Source of the DNA: a virus
Direction: 5' to 3' (one strand)
DNA length: 64,000 nt
IMG/VR virus record: IMGVR_UViG_3300042544_001590
Location: 62,001-126,000 of that record
How positions within the stretch are numbered: the first letter of the stretch is position 1; every line of letters begins with the position of its first letter. Shown here piece by piece: positions 11,617 through 19,418 of this stretch. The translations under genes were made by a program, and so were the position numbers. The notes under the pieces were generated by a model that was not told the origin of the DNA, ran no database searches, and saw only the letters and a list, made by a program, of their open reading frames with translations.

Positions 11617-12075
11617 ATGAATCAAGAATTAATAACACACGACTCGGAGACACTGAAACATGTCAACGAGGTAAGAAACAACATATGGACTCTGATCAAA
11701 GAGTTGGATCATAGGGCGCAAGTTCATGATGCTTCCAAATTTGAAGAACCGGAGAGAAGTATCTTTGCCAGCAACACTTCCAAATTGGCGAAGACCCAAT
11801 ATGGGACGGATGAATATTCCAAGCTGTTGGAGGAAGTGAAACCAGCAATTGAACATCATTACTCAAAAAACACTCACCATCCCGAACATTGGCCGAACGG
11901 CATTGAGGACATGGATTTACTTGATCTTGTTGAAATGTTAGCAGATTGGGCGGCTGCAACAAAAAGAAATAAGAATGGTAACATCCATAAGTCAATCGAA
12001 CATAATCAGGAGAGATTTAAAATAACACCACAATTATCAAAAATTTTCACAAACACTGTAAATAGATATTTTTAA
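11617..12075 (+). CDS. DUF5662-type protein, 152 aa
   Basis: Conserved landmarks: 'HDASKFEEPE' (residues 37-46), 'IEHHYSKNTHHPEHWPNGI' (about 76-94), 'EMLADWAAATKR' and a final 'NTVNRYF'. His/Asp-rich helices of this kind suggest an HD-like metal site. Phages and bacteria carry the family widely, but its substrate is unknown. It has its own early element. Confidence 0.75.
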   Translation: MNQELITHDSETLKHVNEVRNNIWTLIKELDHRAQVHDASKFEEPERSIFASNTSKLAKTQYGTDEYSKLLEEVKPAIEHHYSKNTHHPEHWPNGIEDMDLLDLVEMLADWAAATKRNKNGNIHKSIEHNQERFKITPQLSKIFTNTVNRYF

Positions 12076-12077
12076 AC

Positions 12078-12500
12078 ATGAAACAAGTAAAATTAATCAT
12101 AGCAGCAGCGCATTCCGATACCGTATATTTCAATTATGGGGACGATTACTCGGATATCACACGAATTCTGGTGGAGGATCATTCCCCATGGGAAGAAGTC
12201 GAGGATGATCAAATCTTCGAACTCCAGAACTTTGTGAGTGATTTCAATGTCAGCAAAGAAAGAAAAGCTGGTAAATTCGCTTTCCTAATCGTCAGGGAAG
12301 ATCAGATTTCACCCCAATCAGCAATCAAATCCATTGTTGAGAAAAGGGAAAAGGAATTAAAAGAATCGAGGGAGAAGGAGCGTAAACGCAAGGAAGAAGC
12401 CGAACGCAAGAAACAAGAGAAGGAGATGAAGAAATTGGCGAAGACTAAGGAACAGAAAATCCTGCTTCTGGAACAATTGAAGAAAGAACTTGGAGAGTGA
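12078..12500 (+). CDS. Coiled-coil protein, 140 aa
   Basis: An N-terminal alpha-beta part ('VKLIIAAAHSDTVYFNYGD') is followed from about residue 85 by a long charged helix of Lys/Glu/Arg ('KRKEEAERKKQEKEMKKLAK'). Unknown function. Follows DUF5662 after 2 nt. Confidence 0.6.
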   Translation: MKQVKLIIAAAHSDTVYFNYGDDYSDITRILVEDHSPWEEVEDDQIFELQNFVSDFNVSKERKAGKFAFLIVREDQISPQSAIKSIVEKREKELKESREKERKRKEEAERKKQEKEMKKLAKTKEQKILLLEQLKKELGE

Positions 12501-12658
12501 AAACAGATGAACAATCATTGATCGATGTTTTAGCCAATGCTATAAGACATTCTTTACTATTTCCAAACAATCCAGCAACACCAATTATGAGGGAAGCATT
12601 AGATTTATACGAAAAAAGTAAAAAAGAACTTGAAAAAACAAACCAATCTGCTAAATAA
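12497..12658 (+). CDS. Small helical protein, 53 aa (GTG start)
   Basis: A GTG overlaps the preceding TGA (GTGA). The frame reads 'KTDEQSLIDVLANAI', 'PIMREALDLYEKSKKELEK'. GTG starts are used elsewhere here (17722, 19972, 25702, 34727), so this is plausible. Confidence 0.45.
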   Translation: MKTDEQSLIDVLANAIRHSLLFPNNPATPIMREALDLYEKSKKELEKTNQSAK

Positions 12659-12668
12659 GAATAACGAC

Positions 12669-12731
12669 ATGAGCAACAACCAATATAATAATCAGGAGAA
12701 ACCAACACCGTATCGGTGGGGGCGCGAATGA
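12669..12731 (+). CDS. Possible 20-aa peptide
   Basis: ATG to TGA giving 'MSNNQYNNQEKPTPYRWGRE', placed just before a terminator. Could be a leader peptide or chance. Confidence 0.2.
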   Translation: MSNNQYNNQEKPTPYRWGRE

Positions 12732-12762
12732 TCGTATTGTAATTATACATGTTGAATTCGCA

Positions 12763-12788
12763 CCCCATCTGAAAAGATGGGGTTTTTT
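12763..12788 (+). terminator. Rho-independent terminator
   Basis: CCCCATCT / AGATGGGG 8-bp stem with GAAA loop and six T. Ends the 9.8-12.7 kb block. The next 90 nt hold nothing recognisable before tRNA-Lys. Confidence 0.9.
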
Positions 12789-12880
12789 ATTATCTGAGGG
12801 TTATGTGGCCGAACACATTAAAGTCCGAAAGGGAGATTGTGATGAAACAAGCACACTAAATGTTTTCAATATTTTTTTAT

Positions 12881-12968
12881 GGGTTTGTAGGTAAGTGGTT
12901 GAAACCAACGGACTTTTAATCCGTCTCCGAAAGGAACATCTCAGGTTCGAATCCTGATGAACCCACCA
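12881..12968 (+). tRNA. tRNA-Lys (TTT) with long variable arm
   Basis: Acceptor GGGTTTG pairs with TGAACCC, followed by A73 and encoded CCA. Anticodon stem ACGGA/TCCGT with loop CTTTTAA, a typical Lys loop. The variable region is about 16 nt (CTCCGAAAGGAACATC) and can form its own short stem, which is a class II feature normally found in Leu, Ser and Tyr tRNAs. Confidence 0.75.
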
Positions 12969-12969
12969 T

Positions 12970-13042
12970 ACACATGAACGCACCACGGCTGGGCGGGTGG
13001 ATTGTTACTCCATTGAACTTCGTTCGATCCGAAGCATGTGTG
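12970..13042 (+). tRNA. tRNA-Asn (GTT)
   Basis: Perfect 7-bp acceptor ACACATG/CATGTGT. Anticodon stem GTGGA/TCCAT with loop TTGTTAC; T-arm CTTCG-TTCGATC-CGAAG. G73 fits Asn. No CCA encoded. Confidence 0.8.
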
Positions 13043-13046
13043 CATT

Positions 13047-13121
13047 GATCCCATGGTGAAGTGGTTATCACCCCATACTTTCTATATGGTGTCCCCGATT
13101 CGAATTCGGGTGGGATCACCA
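13047..13121 (+). tRNA. tRNA-Glu (TTC)
   Basis: Acceptor GATCCCA/TGGGATC. Anticodon stem CCATA/TATGG with loop CTTTCTA; T-arm CCCGA-TTCGAAT-TCGGG. A73 and CCA encoded. Confidence 0.9.
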
Positions 13122-13123
13122 AT

Positions 13124-13211
13124 TCTACAGTTCCTTAGTGGTCGAAAGGACTTGCCTTGTAAGCAAGATGCGTAAGCACATCGCCAGTTCGAATCTGGCC
13201 TGTAGATCATT
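13124..13211 (+). tRNA. tRNA-Thr (TGT) with long variable arm
   Basis: Perfect acceptor TCTACAG/CTGTAGA. Anticodon stem CTTGC/GCAAG with loop CTTGTAA, a typical Thr loop; T-arm GCCAG-TTCGAAT-CTGGC. The variable region is 15 nt (ATGCGTAAGCACATC) with complementary GATG/CATC ends, again class II. No CCA encoded. The exact 3' end is set within a few bases. Confidence 0.75.
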
Positions 13212-13218
13212 TTTTAAT

Positions 13219-13305
13219 GTGTTGTCTCTAATGATGGTGAATTAGGACGGTCTGTAAAATCGTTGCCTTCGGGCTTAGGGGATTCGAATTCCTCACAACA
13301 CACCA
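13219..13305 (+). tRNA. tRNA-Tyr (GTA)
   Basis: Acceptor GTGTTGT/ACAACAC. Anticodon loop CTGTAAA; variable arm TGCCTTCGGGCTTAG (expected for bacterial Tyr); T-arm GGGGA-TTCGAAT-TCCTC. A73 and CCA encoded. Confidence 0.9.
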
Positions 13306-13307
13306 TA

Positions 13308-13383
13308 CAGGGATTGATGTAACTTGGTAGCATGAGACATTTGGATTGTCTTTGTTCGGATTCAACTTCCGAGTCCCTGACCA
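13308..13383 (+). tRNA. tRNA-Pro (TGG)
   Basis: Acceptor CAGGGAT/GTCCCTG. Anticodon stem AGACA/TGTCT with loop TTTGGAT; T-arm TCGGA-TTCAACT-TCCGA. A73 and CCA encoded. Confidence 0.9.
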
Positions 13384-13392
13384 TTTTATAAT

Positions 13393-13472
13393 AGCTGCGT
13401 AGTGTAATGGTTCAGCACTGACGGTTTTGATCCGTCCAGAGTATCAGGGTTCAATTCCCACCGCAGCCACCA
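13393..13472 (+). tRNA. tRNA-Gln (TTG)
   Basis: Anticodon stem GACGG/CCGTC with loop TTTTGAT. Acceptor GCTGCG pairs with CGCAGC with an open first pair, as in many Gln tRNAs. A73 and CCA encoded. The T-stem is weak in its outer two pairs. Confidence 0.8.
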
Positions 13473-13473
13473 T

Positions 13474-14574
13474 TTAACTTACTCTAGATTTTGCATCATC
13501 AATTTCAGAACCCATTTTAGGTAGTGTAAAGTGTTCTTTACCTATTTCATAACCACCATACGGATCAATTCCCTGTTTTTTAATATTATTCAAAAATTCT
13601 TTATATTCGGGATTTGTATTGGTGGCATTGGTATATGTAGGCATTACCGCAACTCTACCATCGACCATATTAAATTGTATTTGACCTCCCATAAATATAG
13701 TCTTTGCTGCTGCCAATTGAACCCAATCATCCCACAATCTTTGTGAATACGCAGATTTTGTCACCACTCCAATAGCCTTGACAAAATCTATATAATCTTT
13801 TATAATTTGTTCACCCTTTGGTGATAGATTGTTGGTTTTAACCCCCTTTTCCGTTTTGAATGTTGGGGATTCTATCTGTTTTCCGCTGGTATCGGTAATT
13901 GATATGGGAAATCCATATATATCAGCATTGATATTATCAATACATCCCAATTTACCTGATAATAATTGAACTGAAAATGCAGCTTTAACTGTGGATGCAC
14001 CACTAAAATTTTTGATTAAAAATTTATATAATTCAAATTCATTATCGATAAGTCCTTTATTATAAATATTATCATATAAAAAATTTCTATTTTTCCAAAG
14101 ACTTTTTATATACCCCGATGCACCTTTGTAAAACCAATCCTTAACAGATTGTTTGATTCCGTTCAACCCTATAATATAGTCCACTGGTATATCTTTACCG
14201 TCAGTCTCCTTCACATATGCCACATAAACGGGAAACAAATTTCTAAATTTAGGCCAGCTAGTTCCAACAGTTCCAACCACCAAACTCAATACAAAAAACA
14301 TATTTTCTGCACTTTCACTCGCAAATTTATTAATAGCTGGGTTGTAATCGCAAAAAGATGATTTAGCATTCATCAAATCAGATTGATTTATTATGATAGT
14401 ATTTTCCTCCCCTTTATCGGTTCCCCGCTTATTAGGAATTATTACATCAATACCACCAATATTTGTTATAGTGTGGTTGGGATTTTTTTCAGCGGCAATT
14501 TTGGGGTCAAACGCCTCAATTAAAATTTTATATTTTGTATTTCGCATTTGGAAATATTCATAGAAACTGATCAT
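13474..14574 (-). CDS. Hypothetical protein, 366 aa, possible internal head protein
   Basis: Starts 'MISFYEYFQMRNTKYKILIEAF', a leader resembling T4 capsid-targeting peptides (aromatic-rich, followed by LxE-A, the T4 prohead protease site type). The body ('IDVIIPNKRG', 'LWDDWVQLAAAKTIF', 'GQIQFNMVDGRVAVM') is an unrecognised alpha-beta protein. Late motif CTAAATAATACC stands before the ATG. The internal-protein role is inference. Confidence 0.6.
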   Translation of the reverse strand: MISFYEYFQMRNTKYKILIEAFDPKIAAEKNPNHTITNIGGIDVIIPNKRGTDKGEENTIIINQSDLMNAKSSFCDYNPAINKFASESAENMFFVLSLVVGTVGTSWPKFRNLFPVYVAYVKETDGKDIPVDYIIGLNGIKQSVKDWFYKGASGYIKSLWKNRNFLYDNIYNKGLIDNEFELYKFLIKNFSGASTVKAAFSVQLLSGKLGCIDNINADIYGFPISITDTSGKQIESPTFKTEKGVKTNNLSPKGEQIIKDYIDFVKAIGVVTKSAYSQRLWDDWVQLAAAKTIFMGGQIQFNMVDGRVAVMPTYTNATNTNPEYKEFLNNIKKQGIDPYGGYEIGKEHFTLPKMGSEIDDAKSRVS

Positions 14575-14606
14575 GGTATTATTTAGTATATTAATTAAAT
14601 ATAGAT
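14575..14606. promoter_or_regulatory. Divergent pair of late/middle start motifs
   Basis: Minus strand CTAAATAATACC (14575-14586) serves the gene starting at 14574. Plus strand TTAATTAAATATAGAT (14591-14606) serves the CCA-enzyme gene at 14607. Confidence 0.6.
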
Positions 14607-16133
14607 ATGATCAGATTTCATAAATTATATCGCCAACTCATGCGGGAATACGTGGAGGATTTCGATGAAAAGTGGGAAAAGGCTGTTTCTGAATCGGAAG
14701 AACTTCAGGTTGCTTTGGATTTGATGAAGAATATCAAGGCGAAATTACAAGGAGAAATCTATATCGTTGGGGGGGTTCCCCGCGATCTTCTCATGGGCAA
14801 TACCATTGATGATGTGGATTTGGCTACCAACATTCCCGTGGAGGAATTGGAGAAACATTTTGAATTGAGAAACATTTCCAAGAACGATTCCCAACCCGTC
14901 TATGCCATTCTCTGGAAAGGTTATGTTTATGATCTGGCAAAATTCCGCACCGATTCTGGTGATATCGGGAGACAATCCAACGTATCAACTGAAACCGATT
15001 CATTTGAAAAGGATTCTGAGCGAAGAGATTTAACGATAAATTCTTTTGGTCTGGATGAAGAGGGTAAGATCGTGGATTATCAGGGTGGTCTGGAAGATTT
15101 GAAGAACAAGATCGTTCGTGCCGTGGGAGATGCCAAACAAAGATTTCTGGAAGACGCTACGAGAATCCTCCGTGTCTTTCGATTTGCTGCCAAGATGGAT
15201 TTTGAAATTGAGGATAATACCAAGAGGGCAGCAATTGAATTGAAACATCTCCTCCAAGACCCCAAGGCAATTTCCCAAGAAAGCATTTCCAAGGAATTTT
15301 TCAAGGCAGCAAAAACGGGACAAACGCTTGCAAATTTCCTGAAGAAATTACAGGACACGAAAATCCTCCATGACATCCTTCCCGAATTTACCACGATGGA
15401 AGGATTTGATCATGATCCCCAACACCACCCCGAAGGGGATTCCCAAGTTCTGGGTCACATCTACGAATGTCTAAAGGCATCCCCATACAAAGACCCTGTG
15501 ATCAATCTAGCTGTGCTTTTCCATGACTTCGGCAAAGCCACAACCAGAGGAAAGAAAGACAATGGTTTTAGCAATTATCATGGACACGAATCGGCGGGAG
15601 TTCCCATTGTAGAGGAAATCTTCAAACGCTTGCGCTTTGCTGAATTATCCCCCCAAGATAAAAAGAACATATTGGCGGCAGTTGATAAACACATGCTTGT
15701 CCATAATCTGGATAAGTTAAACATCAAGACTCTCACCAAGCTGATTCAGAACTCATCATGGGAAACCATCAAAGCGGTGGGCTATTGCGATGAAGCGTCC
15801 CGTGGTTCCGGTCTTTTCAACAAACAGGAATTTTGGGAGAAGATCAAAAGGGCGGAAGAAAAGGTTTCCAATATCGGGGGATCGGAAGATGAAACCAGAA
15901 AACGCCTGAAACAATATTTCAGTGGGGATAAATTGATGCAATGGTTTCCAATTCTCGTCAAGGATAAATCCAAATTCAAGGATATCACAGCAGCCTTACA
16001 GGAATATGTTTTAGAGGAATTGAATGCTGGGCGTGAGCCGAATGAAGAGGAAATGAAAACAATCGCTTCGGGCATTTTAAAGGGGAACCAATTCAATGAA
16101 TGGTTTTCCCACTATTCAAAGTTCGTGCTGTAA
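14607..16133 (+). CDS. cca: CCA-adding enzyme (tRNA nucleotidyltransferase) with HD domain
   Basis: 508 aa. Class II nucleotidyltransferase head: 'GGVPRD' (55-60), metal-binding 'DDVD' (68-71) and 'RRDLTIN' (139-145), then the neck and body helices ('RILRVFRFAAKM'). An HD domain follows ('LFHDFGKATT', about 304-313, and 'HGHESAG'), as in bacterial enzymes with phosphohydrolase activity. It would add or repair CCA on tRNA 3' ends, which three of the ten tRNAs encoded just upstream need. The N-terminal 30 residues (MIRFHKLYRQLMREY...) are extra compared with most family members. The C-terminus overlaps a minus-strand gene. Confidence 0.92.
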   Translation: MIRFHKLYRQLMREYVEDFDEKWEKAVSESEELQVALDLMKNIKAKLQGEIYIVGGVPRDLLMGNTIDDVDLATNIPVEELEKHFELRNISKNDSQPVYAILWKGYVYDLAKFRTDSGDIGRQSNVSTETDSFEKDSERRDLTINSFGLDEEGKIVDYQGGLEDLKNKIVRAVGDAKQRFLEDATRILRVFRFAAKMDFEIEDNTKRAAIELKHLLQDPKAISQESISKEFFKAAKTGQTLANFLKKLQDTKILHDILPEFTTMEGFDHDPQHHPEGDSQVLGHIYECLKASPYKDPVINLAVLFHDFGKATTRGKKDNGFSNYHGHESAGVPIVEEIFKRLRFAELSPQDKKNILAAVDKHMLVHNLDKLNIKTLTKLIQNSSWETIKAVGYCDEASRGSGLFNKQEFWEKIKRAEEKVSNIGGSEDETRKRLKQYFSGDKLMQWFPILVKDKSKFKDITAALQEYVLEELNAGREPNEEEMKTIASGILKGNQFNEWFSHYSKFVL

Positions 16134-16445
16134 CGGTTGATCGGATGTGACGCGGTGTTTCTTACCCTCATCATCCAGATATTTGTCAAGCACCATGGTC
16201 AGGTAGTCCGCAAACCAACAGATCACGGAAGCGTAGAATCCCCAAAGTGGAATCTCCCAAATGTGGGCAGACCAGAACGATCCAAAGAACATCCCCACCC
16301 AAAATCCCATGCACATGCAGCATTTGAGAAGCTTTTCGAAGAACCCCCAATGTCTGAGATAGACACGGATAGGCTCAAGGATTGATCCGTATTTCAGGAT
16401 CAAGCAACAGCCGATTAAAACGAATGATTGAAACCAGAGGCTCAT
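16116..16445 (-). CDS. Small membrane protein with CxxCxGFW motif, 109 aa
   Basis: Three or four hydrophobic segments. 'LLKCCMCMGFWVGMFFG' matches the cysteine-Gly-Phe-Trp signature of a small membrane family (DUF1360-like) found in phages and sporulating bacteria. The C-terminus is polar. It converges with and overlaps the end of cca by 18 nt. Function unknown. Confidence 0.6.
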   Translation of the reverse strand: MSLWFQSFVLIGCCLILKYGSILEPIRVYLRHWGFFEKLLKCCMCMGFWVGMFFGSFWSAHIWEIPLWGFYASVICWFADYLTMVLDKYLDDEGKKHRVTSDQPLQHEL

Positions 16446-16651
16446 CCAAGGAGTAATTCCTTTTTCTCCTGTTGTTCGGCAATTACCTTAACACCATCGG
16501 AAAGTTCAAGTGCTTCTTCTTTTGTCATGGTGACTTTTTTCCCGAAATCATCAAGAATTTCCACCATGCCATTACCAACATCCGTAACAACTGGACACTT
16601 TTTTCCTTTGCAACATAATTGAACACTATTATTTGACAATACTTTAATCAT
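16442..16651 (-). CDS. Small conserved phage protein, 69 aa
   Basis: 'VQLCCKGKKCPVV' followed by 'VEILDDFGKKVTMTKEEAL' is a pattern I associate with small proteins of T4-like marine phages: a Cys-bearing start and a small beta domain. Function unknown. ATGA overlap with the membrane-protein gene. Confidence 0.6.
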   Translation of the reverse strand: MIKVLSNNSVQLCCKGKKCPVVTDVGNGMVEILDDFGKKVTMTKEEALELSDGVKVIAEQQEKKELLLG

Positions 16652-16662
16652 AACTTTATTAC

Positions 16663-17037
16663 TTATTCAAACAATTCCTCAATTCTACTCTTTTCTCTTG
16701 GAATATGGACATGAACTTTCAAACCTTTTTCTTTGGCGTATTTGATCATATGTGCAGTTCCTCTGCTTGAACCATCCCAGACTGCTACCAGAGCGTCCGC
16801 ATAGTCGCCCATTTGACAGTTTCTCAAAGTCCCCGCCTTACGCCCCAGATTATCCCAATCGGCGGGAAATTCCTTGATCGGAACATCATTCTCCTTTGCC
16901 CATTGTTCTCCCATGGTATCCACACCACGGGCTTTCCCTGATACGATTTCCGTAGGTGTCCATGAACAGGTTTCCATAGCTTTAAGCACATCATCGTAAT
17001 GGATACCTTCGCGGCTCCCAGCCACTATCGTTCTCAT
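16663..17037 (-). CDS. SLOG-superfamily (DUF2493/YspA-like) protein, 124 aa
   Basis: 'MRTIVAGSREG' (Rossmann-like first strand), 'EIVSGKARGVDTMGEQWA' (about 31-48), 'ADWDNLGRKAGTLRNCQM' and 'VAVWDGSSRGTAHMI' give the complete SLOG nucleotide-ligand pocket. SLOG proteins bind nucleotide-derived ligands, and relatives take part in nucleotide signalling defence. Ligand here is unknown. Adjacent to thyX. Confidence 0.85.
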   Translation of the reverse strand: MRTIVAGSREGIHYDDVLKAMETCSWTPTEIVSGKARGVDTMGEQWAKENDVPIKEFPADWDNLGRKAGTLRNCQMGDYADALVAVWDGSSRGTAHMIKYAKEKGLKVHVHIPREKSRIEELFE

Positions 17038-17038
17038 A

Positions 17039-17680
17039 TCAATATCCCCAAGCCTTCAGAGTATGTTCAAACGGATTTCCTTCAAGGTTTTTAACCAATT
17101 CAAGCATTTGTTGTGCGATTTCCCGAGTTTCTTGCTGAGTGTCGCTTTTCAGTCGCAATTCCCACATATGAATGAATGCCAACAGTGATCCAGTCCAGAT
17201 GAATTGTGTCTCCAAGCAAAGCGGGAGTATGACTCTGGCTTGCTCTTTGGCAACACCAGCATCACACAATTCCACATACAATTTCTTTCCCCATTCAATA
17301 TGATCATCCATTTTATCAATCAAATCGGGTCTGTCCAATAGACCATCACTCCCTTGTTTAGATGAAGATGATTGCTTTCTAAGCTCCTTGATATGATAAT
17401 AATTATCGGAAAAATCTACATATCTCCCACTAATACTATTGGCTGATAAGCCAACCTGATGTTTGAAAAGCTGTCGTTCCACAAAGATAGGACATTCAAT
17501 TCTGAATTGTAATTGGGGATGTCTAAACGGTGCGGTGTGTTTATGCTCCACTAAATACTTGATCAGCTTTTCATCTTTCTCATCCAAAATATCTTTATTT
17601 TTCCCAAAAGAAACTCTAGCTGCATTGACGATCATTAAATCGTCCCCAAAGTGTGAAATAAGTTCTGCTTTCATTTTCAT
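17039..17680 (-). CDS. thyX: Flavin-dependent thymidylate synthase ThyX
   Basis: Converts dUMP to dTMP using FAD, NADPH and methylenetetrahydrofolate. 213 aa, typical length. 'HTAPFRHPQLQFRIECPIFV' and the ThyX signature are clear, but the RHR at the start of RHRx7S reads KHQ (KHQVGLSANSISGRY). C-terminal 'ARVILPLCLETQF' is the conserved Arg-bearing region. Start at ATG 17680 rather than an upstream TTG. Ensures dTMP for phage DNA together with NrdAB. Confidence 0.92.
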   Translation of the reverse strand: MKMKAELISHFGDDLMIVNAARVSFGKNKDILDEKDEKLIKYLVEHKHTAPFRHPQLQFRIECPIFVERQLFKHQVGLSANSISGRYVDFSDNYYHIKELRKQSSSSKQGSDGLLDRPDLIDKMDDHIEWGKKLYVELCDAGVAKEQARVILPLCLETQFIWTGSLLAFIHMWELRLKSDTQQETREIAQQMLELVKNLEGNPFEHTLKAWGY

Positions 17681-17708
17681 CAATATAACAAAATATTCCT
17701 CAATGTCA

Positions 17709-17721
17709 ACTAAATATTATT
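17709..17721 (+). promoter_or_regulatory. Late/middle-type start motif before a GTG start
   Basis: ACTAAATATTATT directly before GTG at 17722. Confidence 0.6.
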
Positions 17722-18129
17722 GTGACCACCGTTAATAAAAACACCTTTCCTGACACAATATATCTTAAAGATTTGGGTATCCATAAAGGGACTCGAAAAT
17801 TTGAGTTGGGGGAGAATTTTCGTTGTTTTTATAATAATCATTTGATCACCGTTAAAAAAGGATTCATCACGGATGGTATCAGTTCCCCGAAATTCGCTTG
17901 GCCTATTGTCGGCCCATTCGGAGGAGCATTTCCAGCAGCATTGGTGCATGATTGGTGTTTCTCCCCCTTCAACCACAAATTCACTTGGAAGGAATCCAAT
18001 TGGATGTTTTTAGAATTAATGAAAGAAGCTGGAGTGTCCCTTCCCATGAGATGGACGATCTATTCCGCCGTCGTTGCTGGGTCTTACCCAATTTGGAAAA
18101 AGAGATTTGAAAAATACGGTTTGGACTAA
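17722..18129 (+). CDS. DUF1353 protein, 135 aa (GTG start)
   Basis: 'VKKGFITDGISSPKFAWPI' then 'GAFPAALVHDWCFSPF' and 'KESNWMFLELMKEAGV' are the three conserved blocks of DUF1353, a phage family often next to lysis genes. The HDW motif and acidic residues suggest a hydrolase-like site. The next gene is the endolysin, and its CTAAGTATT motif overlaps this stop. A lysis-accessory role is inferred. Confidence 0.8.
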   Translation: MTTVNKNTFPDTIYLKDLGIHKGTRKFELGENFRCFYNNHLITVKKGFITDGISSPKFAWPIVGPFGGAFPAALVHDWCFSPFNHKFTWKESNWMFLELMKEAGVSLPMRWTIYSAVVAGSYPIWKKRFEKYGLD

Positions 18130-18137
18130 GTATTTTT
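18126..18137 (+). promoter_or_regulatory. Late/middle-type start motif of the endolysin
   Basis: CTAAGTATTTTT directly before ATG at 18138; contains the stop of the preceding gene. Confidence 0.6.
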
Positions 18138-18713
18138 ATGAATAGCGACGAAATTAAAAAAATGCAGAAAAAAATCGGTGTTGTAGCTGATGGATTTTGG
18201 GGGCCGAAGTCACAAGCAGCTTGTAAAGCATATCTTCGTTCTTTGATGCCTAAAAACAATCCATGGCCAAAAAGTGATCAAGCATCCCTAACTAAATTTT
18301 ACGGAAAACCCGGAGATGAATCAAATCTTGTAATGATCAACTTCCCATATCCCATGTATTATAGTGGTAAATTGGTTACTAAAACTCGCGTCAATAAAAA
18401 ATGCGCGGATTCTTTGGTGAGAGTGCTTAACAATATTAAAAATATAATCCCAAAGTATCCACATATTAAAGACGATGCAGAAGACTACTATGGTGTTTTC
18501 AACTTCCGCTTGAAGCGTGGTGGCTCTTCATATTCGCTACACGCCTATGGTGCCGCCATTGATTTGGATGCAGATGATAATACTTTCCGTGATAGTTGGC
18601 CAATGAAAGCCGACATGCCATTGGAGATTATGGAAGAATTTGCAAAGGAAGGATGGATTGCCGCTGGAGTTTTTTGGGGATATGACGCACAGCATTTTCA
18701 GGCTACGAAATAA
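18138..18713 (+). CDS. Endolysin: peptidoglycan-binding and M15 peptidase domains
   Basis: 191 aa. Residues 5-35 ('IKKMQKKIGVVADGFWGPKSQ') form a peptidoglycan-binding helix bundle. The C-terminal domain has the M15 metallopeptidase zinc motifs 'SLHAYGAAIDLDAD' (SxHxxGxAxD) and 'WGYDAQHFQ' (final His). 'EEFAKEGWIAAGVFWG' is typical of VanY/L-Ala-D-Glu endopeptidase lysins. It cleaves peptide cross-links of peptidoglycan at lysis. No signal peptide, so a holin is needed. Confidence 0.88.
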   Translation: MNSDEIKKMQKKIGVVADGFWGPKSQAACKAYLRSLMPKNNPWPKSDQASLTKFYGKPGDESNLVMINFPYPMYYSGKLVTKTRVNKKCADSLVRVLNNIKNIIPKYPHIKDDAEDYYGVFNFRLKRGGSSYSLHAYGAAIDLDADDNTFRDSWPMKADMPLEIMEEFAKEGWIAAGVFWGYDAQHFQATK

Positions 18714-19388
18714 TTAATCTTTGGGATACCAATTAATATCAGGGTCTAATACGCTATCAACACGCAACCCTTCAGCGTATTCATCAACCCAATCAGTTCT
18801 AGTCATACACCCATCCTCATCATCGTTATCCCAACGGTGAGGTGGTTTGAATTTACCATTCATCGGAGTAATCCACATGTAGAAAGGGCTTTTACTCACT
18901 CTTTCCACTATCGCTGGTTCTCCATTATATTCAATCTTTCTACCAATAAGTTCTTCTCGCCAAAATCTGGAATGAAAATTGATTGGTCCTTCCACAAATT
19001 CAATTAAAGATGCTTTGGCTTTGTGATAGGCATAATCCTCTGATCCTCCAAATTCGAAAAAGGGAACACCGTTTCTACTAATCACAGTATTACAAGTAAA
19101 TCTGACACTGGTTTCATCCCATTTTGTTTTTGTCCACGCCTTTTTAGTCTGTGAAATCTCCCAATTTGGAGCATTTCCTCTTACTCCGTGGCAATTAATA
19201 ACTTCAATATCCAAATCATCTGGAATATAATAATCTTTAACCCTTTCGTAATTATCCTTGATCTCATAGCAAGCGTAGTCCTCATCATTGTAGCCATTAT
19301 ATCTCACAACCTGATATGGCTTTCCATATAATTCAAAATCCCAATCAACGTAACTCGTATCATATTCCATCAGTTCTCTGTATGTCAT
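18714..19388 (-). CDS. Hypothetical protein, 224 aa
   Basis: Rich in Trp, Tyr and Asp ('YVDWDFELYGKPYQVVRYNG', 'NFHSRFWREELIGRKIEYNG'). The second half repeats a strand-rich pattern (about residues 150-190). No domain recognised. Converges on the endolysin gene with no gap. Confidence 0.6.
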   Translation of the reverse strand: MTYRELMEYDTSYVDWDFELYGKPYQVVRYNGYNDEDYACYEIKDNYERVKDYYIPDDLDIEVINCHGVRGNAPNWEISQTKKAWTKTKWDETSVRFTCNTVISRNGVPFFEFGGSEDYAYHKAKASLIEFVEGPINFHSRFWREELIGRKIEYNGEPAIVERVSKSPFYMWITPMNGKFKPPHRWDNDDEDGCMTRTDWVDEYAEGLRVDSVLDPDINWYPKD

Positions 19389-19418
19389 AAAGATAATTTA
19401 CCAGAGAATTACAAGATG

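Noticed and set aside
12789-12880. Possible additional tRNA between terminator and tRNA-Lys
   Set aside because: No TTC-type T-arm and no matching acceptor stem could be found.
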